Source of the DNA: Bolinopsis microptera
Lineage: Eukaryota > Ctenophora > Tentaculata > Lobata > Bolinopsidae
Reading direction: 5' to 3'
NCBI RefSeq assembly: GCF_026151205.1
Contig: NC_087078.1
Location: 11,108,175-11,172,174, forward strand
DNA: 64,000 bases
This document shows, one piece after another, positions 35,350-47,300 of the stretch. The notes beneath the pieces were generated by a model. It did not search any database. It worked only from the letters and a program-made list of their open reading frames with translations, and was not told the origin of the DNA. The number at the start of each line of letters is the position of its first letter. The first letter of the stretch is position 1. The translations under genes were made by a program, and so were the position numbers.

Positions 35350-38300
35350 ATGGACTCAGACCAGTCAGAGGTTCTGAGTCGATCTGAAGTCCCTTTGACT
35401 ACCCCTCCTTTTACCTCCGAACCAACCGATGGAGTACAACATCGTGATGTCAGCGTTGATACCATGAGCCCTGCATACCAACTACGATTTTCTCCTGCAG
35501 CGCTGCGAGATCTACCTGAGAATCTGAGCCCATTTTATCGAGATCAGTTGCAAGTTCCAGACAAATATCAAAGCAGCCCTCGTCACAGTAAATCATCTTT
35601 CATCGATACAAACGAATTTGATAGTTCTGATGAAATTGCGAGTATTGGCCCTAGGAAAAACAGTAAAACACCAGAAAACCCAGATTTTCCTGATATTAGC
35701 TCGAATATGTCTGGAAGGTCTGGAAGGTCTGGAAGGTCTGAAAGGTCCGAAAGATCTGAAAGGTCCCACAAGTCCCAAAGATCAGGATATGGCATGTGGA
35801 CGCTTGATACGAATACGATGAATATCATGAATAATCACTTTTTGCGGCACCCCCGGACCCCGACACCTGTCACTACTCAGCAACGGATAACCAAAGCAGT
35901 TGGTAAGTACCGAGATCTCTTATTTATTTTAATATTTTCCAAAGGTTTGAAAAACTAAATTTGCCTATTGAGAGCTCCAGGAATCTATTGTTTGTGATTT
36001 GTGAACATATAACCGTGGGCAATCACGGTAATTTTTGTTCACTTGCAATCTCATTGTCTTGAAAATGTCTTGAGATATTTGCGGGATCATAAACACAAAC
36101 ATAGTAAGTGTAACATGTTTTTACATCATCTATCAAATCGCAGAAAGTCTTACCAGATTAAGCTGATATTCGTTTTACCTTAATTGTTGCACGATTCAGT
36201 AAGAACTAAGTAACTCGGGACTTTTACCGATACTTGAAATTCGATATTTAGCGTCATCTAGCATCATCTACTCAACTAGCATCATCTAGCGTCATTTCAC
36301 GCTAGATGACGCTAGATGACGCTAGATGACGCTAAATGACGCTAGATGACGCTAGATGACGCTAGATGACGCTAGATGACGCTAGATGACGCTAAATGAC
36401 GCTAGATGACGCTAAATGACGCTAGATGTCGAATTTCAACTATCAGTAAAACTAAAGGTCCGTAACTCGATGAATGGATGAATTAAAGTATGCCAAAATA
36501 GCAATCACAAATCAATCATCATTCCTCCCGACACATTATTTGCGAGTTGCGACAAATGAGTGATTCATAGGTATAGCCTACATAAGCACATACGATGGGC
36601 AAGTATAAGGACATGTGAAAAGGCCACATAAAGGCCTTATGGTGGCCGATTAGAGGCTGTATGGCGTCTGAATAGTGGCCGTATAGTGGCCGTATGGTGG
36701 CCGCTTAGAGGCCGTATCGTGGCCGTATTACATTTTTTACTATAGGCTAAATTCTGTCGATATCCCTTCAATGATCTTACGCTATTTTTGGCCGCATGTT
36801 GGCCGCTTAGAGGCTATATGGTGGCCGTATCGGGCGTATGGTGGCTGCATGGTGGCCGCTTAGAGGCTGTGCGAAGGCTGTGTTTATTGTTCATTACACC
36901 CCGAAAGCACATACATATTATCGCTTGCGCCATTAATAACCTGTAAAATAGATACTTTTCATGTTTCTAATAACTTCATAGCGTATAGTAAGATCCGGAA
37001 AGGCATTGTTCTTGACCGTACCACTGTCCATAACAAAACAACTACACTCTCTCTATTCAGGGACCCTTTTCCAATAAAGGCGAGCTAACAATTAACATAT
37101 TCCATCTCAGACATGATATAACTCTTCTTACCTTCTTACCAATTGTCTTTCTTTTCTTAAATTGCATTATAATTTATGAACATGAATTTTATGTCTTGCT
37201 AGTAGTTTTGCTTTTTGTGAGTTAATTAACTTAATTATTGGAAACTATTATTATTGAAAACGGGATCAATACCAATTAGCACTAAATATAGTTGTGAAGG
37301 TGTACAGTTGCCATGGTGACAGATGGTGAGTTTCCAACCAATTTCAGGTCACATGACCAACAAGTTTGATGAGGAGCTAAAAGAGTTCGCCCTGATCACT
37401 TCTGCTCATGGAGTTAGGTATGTCATGTTAGGTATGTCATGTTAGGTATGTCATGTTAGGTATGTCATGTTGGGTATGTCATGTTGGGTATGTCATGTTA
37501 GGTATGTCATGTTAGGTATGTCATGTTAGGTATGTCATGTTAGGTATGTCATGTTAGGTATGTCATGTTCGGTATGTCATGTTAGGTATGTCATGTTAGG
37601 TATGTGATTTAGACCCCACTGCTCATAGAGTCTGGTATGTGATTTAGACCCCATTGCTCATAGAGTTAGGTATGTCATTTAGACCCCACTGCTCAGTGCT
37701 CATGTCACGTTAAGTATGTAATTTAGACCCCGGGCCCGGTGGCCACTGAAATGCAAAAAGCTTGGAGTTTTGTTGGCCACTAGGAATTACCCACATCTAT
37801 TCAAACTCATACATACATGTTACATGGCGAGATCTCCATCCAAAAGGATTAGTCTGCGTCGACTGCGTCATTACTTTGTATTATACAACTTCGGCGGGTA
37901 ACATTTCTCCATCCCTTTCGGTCTGCAGCTAATCTTCTCATACAATCAATCGTGAGTCCATTCTGATCCAATCTCTGCTCAGCATCCTCAATAAATACAT
38001 CATTTAGGCTCTTCCTAGGCTTGCCTCTTGACCTCTTCCCATGCTTGGGTTTCCATTCAAGTAAATAGTTGGGTAACCGATCTTCAGGCATTCTACTGAC
38101 ATGTCCAAACCAACGCAGCCGTTTTGTTGTTATTATGTCAGCAAGAGCAGTTATTGATGCCCTTCTTAAAACATCCTCATTACTTACTCGATGGAACCAC
38201 CTCACTCTCAGGATTCTTCTTAAGCAGTACTGATGGAAAGACTCCAATCTTCTTGTCTGCACTTGAGTCGTGTTCCATATCTCACATCCATAGGTCAGAA

Positions 38301-41300
38301 TGGTAAGAACAGCTGCGATGTAGATTCGCACTTTGTTGTTAATGCTTATGTTCTTATTCTTCCAAATGTTGTTGAGTTGGTTAAAAGCTCCAGTTGCTTT
38401 TCCAATCCTGACACTTATTTCTTTATCAATCTTGCCATCTGATGTAATTTTGGCACCCAAATAAGTGAATTGAGTGACCTGCTTTGCAGAGTTTCCATCG
38501 ACAGTTATATCTATGGTCCTATTCTCTGGGAGTGGGTGCTGCGATGTATCTTTCCCAATGACCATGATCTCTGTTTTCTTTGCGTTCATCTTTAAACCCC
38601 CGAGCCCACAGTATTTCGCAATATTGTCCGTAGTTTCTTGCAGTCCTTCAACAGTGTCATCCATTCCTGCGATGTCATCAGCATAGTCCAGATCAATGAC
38701 ACATTTTTCCGGTTGTCTGGAACTTTGTCTGTACTGAAGAGTAAAACCACGGGATATATTTTTAAACTTCTCTGCAAGTTCTAATCCCCAGTTAAGTACA
38801 AGATTAAAAATGGGGGGCCCTTGCACATCACCTTGTCCAGTCCCCGAATCGACATCAAACCATCTTGTCAATTCTCCATTGACACGAACTGCACTTTCAG
38901 TTGCTCTAAAGAACGCTTTGAAAACATTGATATATTTTGTCGGAAGACCATAATGTTCAAAAGCTTTCCAAATAAAGTCACGATTGATTGAATCAAAAGC
39001 AGCTTTAAAATCAATAAAGTTTATGTACAAAGGGACGTTGAATTCTATACAATTGTGTATTATACAATGAAGTGAGTACAGCTGATCTATACAAGAACGG
39101 TTTCTCCTGAAACCACACTGATTCTCTCTGAGTAATTTTTCAAGCCCATTACTCAGTCTTTTTAACAACACAATTTGGAATAACTTTGATACAGTTGAGC
39201 GTAACGTTATACCTCTGTTATTGTTGCAATATGTGAGGTCCCCTTTCTTTGGGATGATGGTGATTATTCCTTTTCTCCAATCATTAGGAATATCCTCACT
39301 TTTCCACACAGTTTCAAAAAGATCCTTTAACCAAGGCAGAAGTCCAGAAGAACCGTACTTTAACTGCTCATTTGAAATTTCATCAATTCCAGCACTCTTG
39401 TAGTTCTTCAACTTCTTGATAGCTTCCTCAATTTCAAACAAGGACGGTGGCTCATCATCATTACTAAGGTATTCAAAAGAAAGTAACTTTTCATCCTGAT
39501 CCAATATAGAGAAATCCACCGCATTTGCTGCTGGCGTCAAGAGTTCTTCAAAATATTCGGCCCAGCGATGTGACTGAGCTTCGGGATCTGATATAAGTGT
39601 CCCATTCTTATCCCGCACTGCCGCAGATCTGTTTACTCTCTTGTTTGTTAAGGATTTTATTTTCTGCCAAACATCTCTTTGTTGACCCTGCTTGGCAGCA
39701 TCTTCTAATTCCTCAGCTACTCTAACAGCCCAAGCATTATCATCTCTTTTACAGTTCTGCCTAACAAGGCCGTTAATCCGCGAGTACTTAGCACGGTTCT
39801 CAGCAGTACTGGGTTTCTTTTTAATCTCCCCTCGTTCTTTTAGGAGATTTTTAGTATCCCTTGAGAGATGTTCTGTTCTCTTTTTCCGGCCCCTTTCACC
39901 CAGCACTTCAAATGAAACATCAGTTATTATATCTCTCAATTTCTTCCACTGTTCTTCTAAAGGAGAGTTTCCATGCTCCTGATCGTTGTTATAGTACTCT
40001 TCAGCTATTCTGTTACTATATTCCTGGCTCTTAGATCTATCACGCAGGTGCTCTAAAGCAGGCTGTCTTACACGCTTCTTTCTTTTCTGAGGACACTTAA
40101 GTTTAATAGATACATATCCTCTTACCAGATAGTGAGTAGTATTTATATCTGCTCCTCTCATGCTCCTGACATCAAGCAAAGAATGGCTCCATCTCGTCGA
40201 AATACACATATGGTCAATTTGAGTGACGGTGTTACCATTTGGGGATCTCCATGTTGTCTTGTGGATATCTTTGTGTTCAAAGAGTGTGCCTCCGATCGTC
40301 AGCTGGTGCATAGTACAAAAATCTAGCATCCGTTTTCCGTTATCATTTGATTCTGTGTGATATGAGTGTTTTCCTATAACACCAGGGTGAGCATCAGTAT
40401 CCCTTCCAACACGAGCATTAAAATCTCCTAAAACTATTTTTATATCATGAGCAGGTAGTCCCGATTGAACATCATTCAATTCCTTGTAGAATGAGTCTTT
40501 TAAACTGATCTCTGCATCCTCAGTTGGAGCATACACAACTGTAACACTAATGTTGATGTGTTTGCTATGTAAACGGGCAGTCATAACCCGTCCTGATACT
40601 GGGGTGTATGATATGAGAGTATTCTTCATCTTTTTGGAAAGAACAACACCAACTCCTTCTCTCCGTACTCCATCGCTCCTGCCAGAATAAACCAAAACAG
40701 CCCCATTGTCCAAAGTCTGAGTTCCTGATCCAGCCATATGTGTTTCAGTTACCCCAAGGAGCTCTAGTCCATAATCATCAAAACCTTTTCCTAATTGATA
40801 CATCTTACTGGAATTACTGACAAGAGAAGTAACATTCCATGTACTGATACAGAGAGGATTCTTTACAATATTTACAGGATTAGACATACTTGATTGTCTG
40901 TTTACAAATGACAAATCTGATGAAGGAATTCTGTATTTACAGTGTTTACGTCGGCTCTTACGGGAGTTGCAAACAGACATCAAGCTACTAGGGTCCTTTC
41001 GGCTTTGCCTAGTCGCCGTCATCACTCCACCTGCGCCTCCACGTATAATACTATTGAATGACACTGTAGACGTTTCTGTAGCGGTTTGATTTAAGGTGGA
41101 TGGTTTGCCGGACCTTCGCACCCGATCCAGAGGCAGCACCGACATCAAGAAGTAAGCGCTCCGTCCAGACACCAGCAAGCTGGTGGTTAGGTTCGATATA
41201 GGGTTTGCAATCGATAATATCGGCGATAAAATTATAGGCGATAATTCGTAGTAAAATCGTTATCGGTTATCAGCGATAATTTCTGACCGCTAAACCGATA

Positions 41301-44300
41301 ATTTCAGAAATTTCTTTTCAAAAATAATTTCGGAATTTTCGAGACTTTACAGCTAACTCGCAGATTCTTACCTCCCATTTTCACTAGATTGATCATAAGA
41401 TATGTGTGAAACTGATCAAAACATCTGAATTTGCTACTTAAGTACTTAAATCAGCAAGATTTGCAATGTTATCTTATCACTGTTGATTGGTGAAACAAGG
41501 TATGTACTATGTAAAAGTATTCATATTTCATGGGATAGTTGCATATTTGAATTCAACGGAATTAAAGTTTAAACGGTAAATCTGTAATAAGTATCCCGTA
41601 GTTTCGCCCCACCCTATTACAGATAAGCTGTTCACTTCAAACTATCAATTCAGTTACAACCGTATAAGGTAATAATTTGAACCCGACACGGTACTGCACA
41701 GTACACACCATATAACAGCACAATACACTCCTGCACAGTCCACACTCCACGCCCCTCCCCTGAGAAATGCCGATGATTAACTTGCCGAATGCCGATGATT
41801 AACTTGCCTGGGTCACTCATTTGCTTAAATCGTTGATTGATTACGTTACACGTATATATCAGTTGTTATCTGTTTTCTGTTGTGTCTCGGAAAACTAGTT
41901 AATCTTGATATGTCAACCAACGAGATCTGGAAACATTTCACAAAAGAGGGGGACAACGTGGCCTGCATGCAATGTGACAAGTCTTTTCTCAGCACAACAG
42001 CCAAAAGGTCTTACACTAATCTTTGGTACCAATTGAGAGTTAAACACGGTATAGAAAATGCAGCTGCTAATAATGATAAATCTTCGGCATCCCCCAAAGT
42101 CAAGCGACCAAAAAATCAGTCCCTAATAGTATCTTACATCGAAAAGAAAACTCAAGCCGAAATGTATAGCCGTTTAGCGGCTGTGGAGTTCCACTTTGTG
42201 TAAGATTGTTATTGTCACTGACTGTTCACTGTAAAGTATATCGGATCTTCACTTTCAATTAATTGACTATTTTGAAATTACGCGTTTACAATTTGTGTAC
42301 GATATCTCGGGAATTCATGACCCTCAATCACGGAAGTTATAAATCATGAACGTATGATTAATTAAGCCACTGAATCGATGGAAAATAAGCTAATTGTTCT
42401 GACCAAATTTAATCGCCGATAATTATCGTTATCGCCGATAATTGAAAAATTATTATCGGTTATCGGCGATAAAAAATTGTGGACCGATAATGCAAACCCT
42501 AGTTCGATACGTAAAGTTAAAGCATGTAGAGCTTCTGAAGCCCAAAGGGAATCAAAATTAAACCGTAAGTGATCATGTCAGAGACAAGATCACCAAGCAA
42601 ATGCTCGATTACACAGGGCAACCAAGACTTGGACAAAATGGTGAACCGTGAGTGACACACAGATGACCCTGCCACAAGACAGCATCACCAAGCATCACCC
42701 AGCAATCGCATCCTCTCGCCGCCACAGCAACCGACCCCCCAGTGATATAGCACTGACAGGCAATTAACGGTTTTGTGGTGTTACCACTCCCAGGTGATCT
42801 GTGCTAACAGACTCGGACCAGATGCAATGGGGAGCAACTCATGGATTGTAAATCGGGTGCAGGCTGCAGGACGTCATAATAAAGATTTTTGTCAAGCTCA
42901 CAATTATTTTATTTCTACTTCAGGTACATATTCCATGGGCATCGGAGTGTAATAAAAGTTATATTCTTTCTCTTCTGGATAACTGCAGTTTTATTTTGTA
43001 TTGCACGAGCGTCAGTTAGCGTTCAAAAGTACTTGAAAGAGGTTAGGAATCTTAGCTGTTAAAACTAAATATAAATCCCGCCAATTTCATCATTTTTATA
43101 TTATTTTGTAGTACATCTGATTAATGAGCATTTCTGTGTTTATTTTCTTGATTATTATCGCTATAACTCCAAGTTTCCCATTGAATACTGATTAATAAAT
43201 AGGTTATTGGATATCAGTAATTGTTAATACTTCCCAGGAAACAACTACAAGATACGAAATGTACCCAGCTTCTGCCACAGCCATAATGGATTTCCCAACA
43301 ATTACTGCTTGCAACTATAACAAGGTGAAGATTTGGAGATGATTGTGTTTTTTGTTGTGTCGACCCCAATCTCGTGTCATGTAATTATATCCCAATTAAG
43401 TCCACGTGCAAACTTGTTACCAATCATAGGTTATCAAACAGTTTAAAACCTAATATATTCATAGCTTTTCCATCATAATATACACTTCGATGCGACTTTT
43501 GAATGCAGAAGTTAATATTTTTAAAGCCCCTCATAATTGGGAGTGTCTAATGGACTAATTCATCACAATTATAATAGGTTTTAAAATAAAAACCAGGAAA
43601 ACCCAAATGGGCACTCCTGTTAAACGTAACCTCTAGAAAAATGTATCAATAATAAAAATGAAGTCTAATGAAGTCTAATGAAGTTAAACAAAAATTAAAA
43701 AATTAACATAGCATCGATTTGGTTAGGTAATAAAATGACAGGAAGGGAATAAAAACTTAAAATTTTAGACATTATCGCCAATTTTAACTAGAGGCAAAAT
43801 ACAGGATGTCCCAAAAGTGACTACCCACACGCAACCTCTTAATAACTCACGTAATTCGTCTCCAAATTGCACCAAAATTTCAGAGATTATAGATATGGGT
43901 CAAACTTAGATTTCCTGAAAGTTTCGTATTAAGCCACGCCCAATTACAGTGGGCGTGGCGTGACACTTCCTCTTTTTCACTATTGTCTTCATAAAATGAA
44001 AACGCTTTAAGATAAGAACTCAAAATTTTTTGTACACATTTGGCTTGCTAATTTAAAACCTTTCCCAAAGTTTCAAGTTCATTGCTCAAAATTTGGCTGA
44101 GTTATGACCATTTCATATTTATACAAATTTATATTTGACCTCCAAATGCCGCCATGATCCTGTAAATTAAAAATGTACTCGAGGCCCAATCATGATCTGG
44201 ATCATCCCCCTTCTGCAGTTTCAGTATTTTTATCTTACATTGTGATTTGAACGCCTTCAAAGATTGGCATGACACTAAATTAAAAACTTCTTCTATGGAT

Positions 44301-47300
44301 AGCCTAACGGACCTATAAACCAAAGTGTGCCGTTATTAAATTTTGCCGCTATTAAAGAATATTGAATTTTTATGCGTGGCAGTGTTGCAACTGTTAAACC
44401 ATTCATACTCAGTCATAGTTTGCTTCTGTCATTACTCACGAGGTTTACGAAAGCACTTTTTTTTTGCGACGGGCACTGGCCACTGGGCAGGGGCCAGGGG
44501 TAGCTGGAAGTTTTTCATCTTTATAAAAATAATCCTCAAATCCTGCCACAACGGCTTTGATCATTCTTTTCTTTTGTTGACGGAATAAGCACTCAATTTT
44601 GCTCCTAGATCTGAACTAACATAACTGTTTTCATGAAAAGTGTATAACACAGAATTTTTCCGCGACCTGCTATCGTGTGTAGAGGTGTGCTCTCTATTTT
44701 CGGTTAATTGGTTAATGAAATGTGTGGCTTGATTATCTATTCGTTACAAAATACAATTAATGTGATTCTGTTATTCGTTATTGTGCTACATTCATATAAA
44801 TTTCTATAAGAAATGTCGGTTCAAAAACATAAATGTCTGAGGTGGTTGACAATGATATCAAAAAGGAGATGGCAAACGTCCAACAAGTTAATACTACTCC
44901 AACTAGTTCCTTATCAGAATGCATTTGTAAATTTAAATATTTTAGAACGAGGCTAAATATGACACTCCGAAAGCTGAATTTGGTTTAGAGCATTTTCAAA
45001 ACCGAATCAGAAACGGTCAAGTTGTGAAGACAGAGGATGTTAGGAATTTTTGTGGTGTCTTGACTAAAGCTGAACATTTGGACTATAGAGAATTTCAGTG
45101 TTGCAATCTTCCGTTCACACCATTCATGAAAAATGCCTGGTAAAGGAAATTCCCCTCCTGCTAATATACCTACCGAGCCGTATTGTTGCAGTGCAGGTGA
45201 TTCTTTATCTGCTGAAGATACCACTTCGTCCGGGACTGGACAGAAGTGGTATCCGCTAAGTTTGCCAACAAACGACACAAATGTTCACTGTGTGACTACA
45301 GTGAACATTTGTGTTCACTGTAACACAAATGTTAGTATAAAGGTATAACAAACAATCCTTGCAGATAAGGAAATCATACTTAGCCAAGAAGCCGGAGCTT
45401 AACGAATGGTTTGAGGGGATCTCTAATTTCAACTTTGGACAGCTCAAGGACCTGGACTGGGAGAGTTCCGAGTTGAAGACATTTGAAAACATTACCTACG
45501 CCGTGAGTCAAGATCAACTGTTTACTCCAGTTAATAAATTGACATAAGTTAAAATATTCAGGCTAAATTCTTGACACAAATTGAAATATTTAAGCTAAAT
45601 TCTTAACATAAATTGAAACTTTTAAGCCAAATTTTTAATATAAATTGAAATATTTAAGACCACCATGATAGTAGAAAGTCGAAACAAGAAATCACGCTCA
45701 GGATTTATTACGCGAGGGGGAGATGTATAACGATACGTTCATCACGTGTACTCAAGGTCATCTGAGGTACTGTCACGATACTGACATGGGAGACGGCTAC
45801 TTTTCCAGGGTGGGATGTTTACATTTTTGAGGGGACATTTTTGGTGTATGTCCCCTAATGCCGCGGTTGCACCGCTATTTTTGATCTATTATACATGAGT
45901 TATTTTGACATCTTTCTAAAATTTTTCTATTTTAATATTTTGCTTTCTCTGGCACCACTAACATGACAATGTGATTTATGTTTAATTTCATGTTAAATTA
46001 TTATGTTAAATTATTATATTAAATTATTATGTTAAATTATTATGTTAAATTGTAACCCTTTAACTCTTATCAATCTTATCAATCTTTATTAATATCACTT
46101 TCGCTATAATGAAATAGGGAGAATAGTCTTTATGGTTATATTTTAATGACATGGAATAACAGGCTTTATTTCAGGATGTAGAGTTTGTGAGTGGAAGCTG
46201 TTTCAGAATAAACCCCGAGGGTAACTTAAAAGGGAAAAGTGGTGATTACGGAGTCCTCTCCTTGATACTTCTAGCCGATAAAGACGAGTATGGCTTTATA
46301 TCATTATTATCATGAATTATGTATTATAATTTTAATTGGTATCGTTTTGCAACTGTCAGGCAGCCTGCAAAACGTTACCAATTTAAGACAGGTTGCCGGA
46401 CAGTTGCGGCCTTTCTCACCCAATGTAGATCAAGTTACCATGGGAAAATAACGAATGAAAACCAATAAAAACTGCTTAATCAAATACAACCGTTAATCAA
46501 CCACTCATCATAATACCCTCAGATACACTGACTCAAGCAAGAGTAATATTGGCTGGGTCGTGGCTACACACGAGGCAGAGAGGTACGGGGCCTCTATAGA
46601 TAACGGGATCAAGATATCACCTGGACACGCTTACTACATTAACATCGATACCATGATCGTAAGTTTATTGAATATTGAACCAGTACAAATATGTTTTACT
46701 GGTTCATTTTTTAACCGAATACTTCAAATAGCTTAAATGATCTGGTCCTAAAATTGTGTCACAACTGAGATGCTGAAAGTTGGATTCCGGTCAAGTCTAT
46801 GTGATTTCAAAACAAATGCTAATAAATCCGTCATCAACAGATACGCAACCATAAAAAGCACTGTGCAGCAACAAAAGGGAAGATATCAGGATATGGCAGA
46901 TATGATCAATCTACCTGTCTTCTGGACTGTAGAGATAGGATGCTTAACAACACGTGCGGGTAAATAGGCAGTCTTATGTTAGAGATTTTAAGTTTTTAAG
47001 GCTGAAGTGCAAAAATTGTTAAAAAGATAATCAGCTGATTTAATTGGGGAGTTTTCTATTATATTACTAAAATTCTCGACTTAAATAAAATAACTTCGTA
47101 TTGCTAATTAACATCATGGGAATATATCTTCTTGTATTTGCGCCTCTGTCAATGGTCTCATCTCCGCAGATGCTTAATTTCAACCCCTCCGTTGAATGAT
47201 GTGTTCCAGTACAAAGAATGTACGATAAGGCAGGTTGCTTCTTGTAGTTTGGAAGCTTACTACAGATTTGGTAAGCCAAAGTTTCAATTTGAATAACTAA

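Larger units (their letters stand above)
37800..42890 (-). mobile_element. Near full-length non-LTR retrotransposon (LINE), antisense in DEG/ENaC intron 2
   Basis: One long ORF (37849-41178) is preceded by a 5' region now split by a hAT element. The 5' part resumes at about 42502 and runs to about 42880. The 3' tail after the stop is short and ends near CATGTAACATGTATGTATG (minus strand). I could not identify its target duplications, so the outer limits are approximate. Confidence 0.75.

Noticed and set aside
38124-40326. Several plus-strand frames of 60-96 aa
   Set aside because: Antisense shadows of the LINE ORF.
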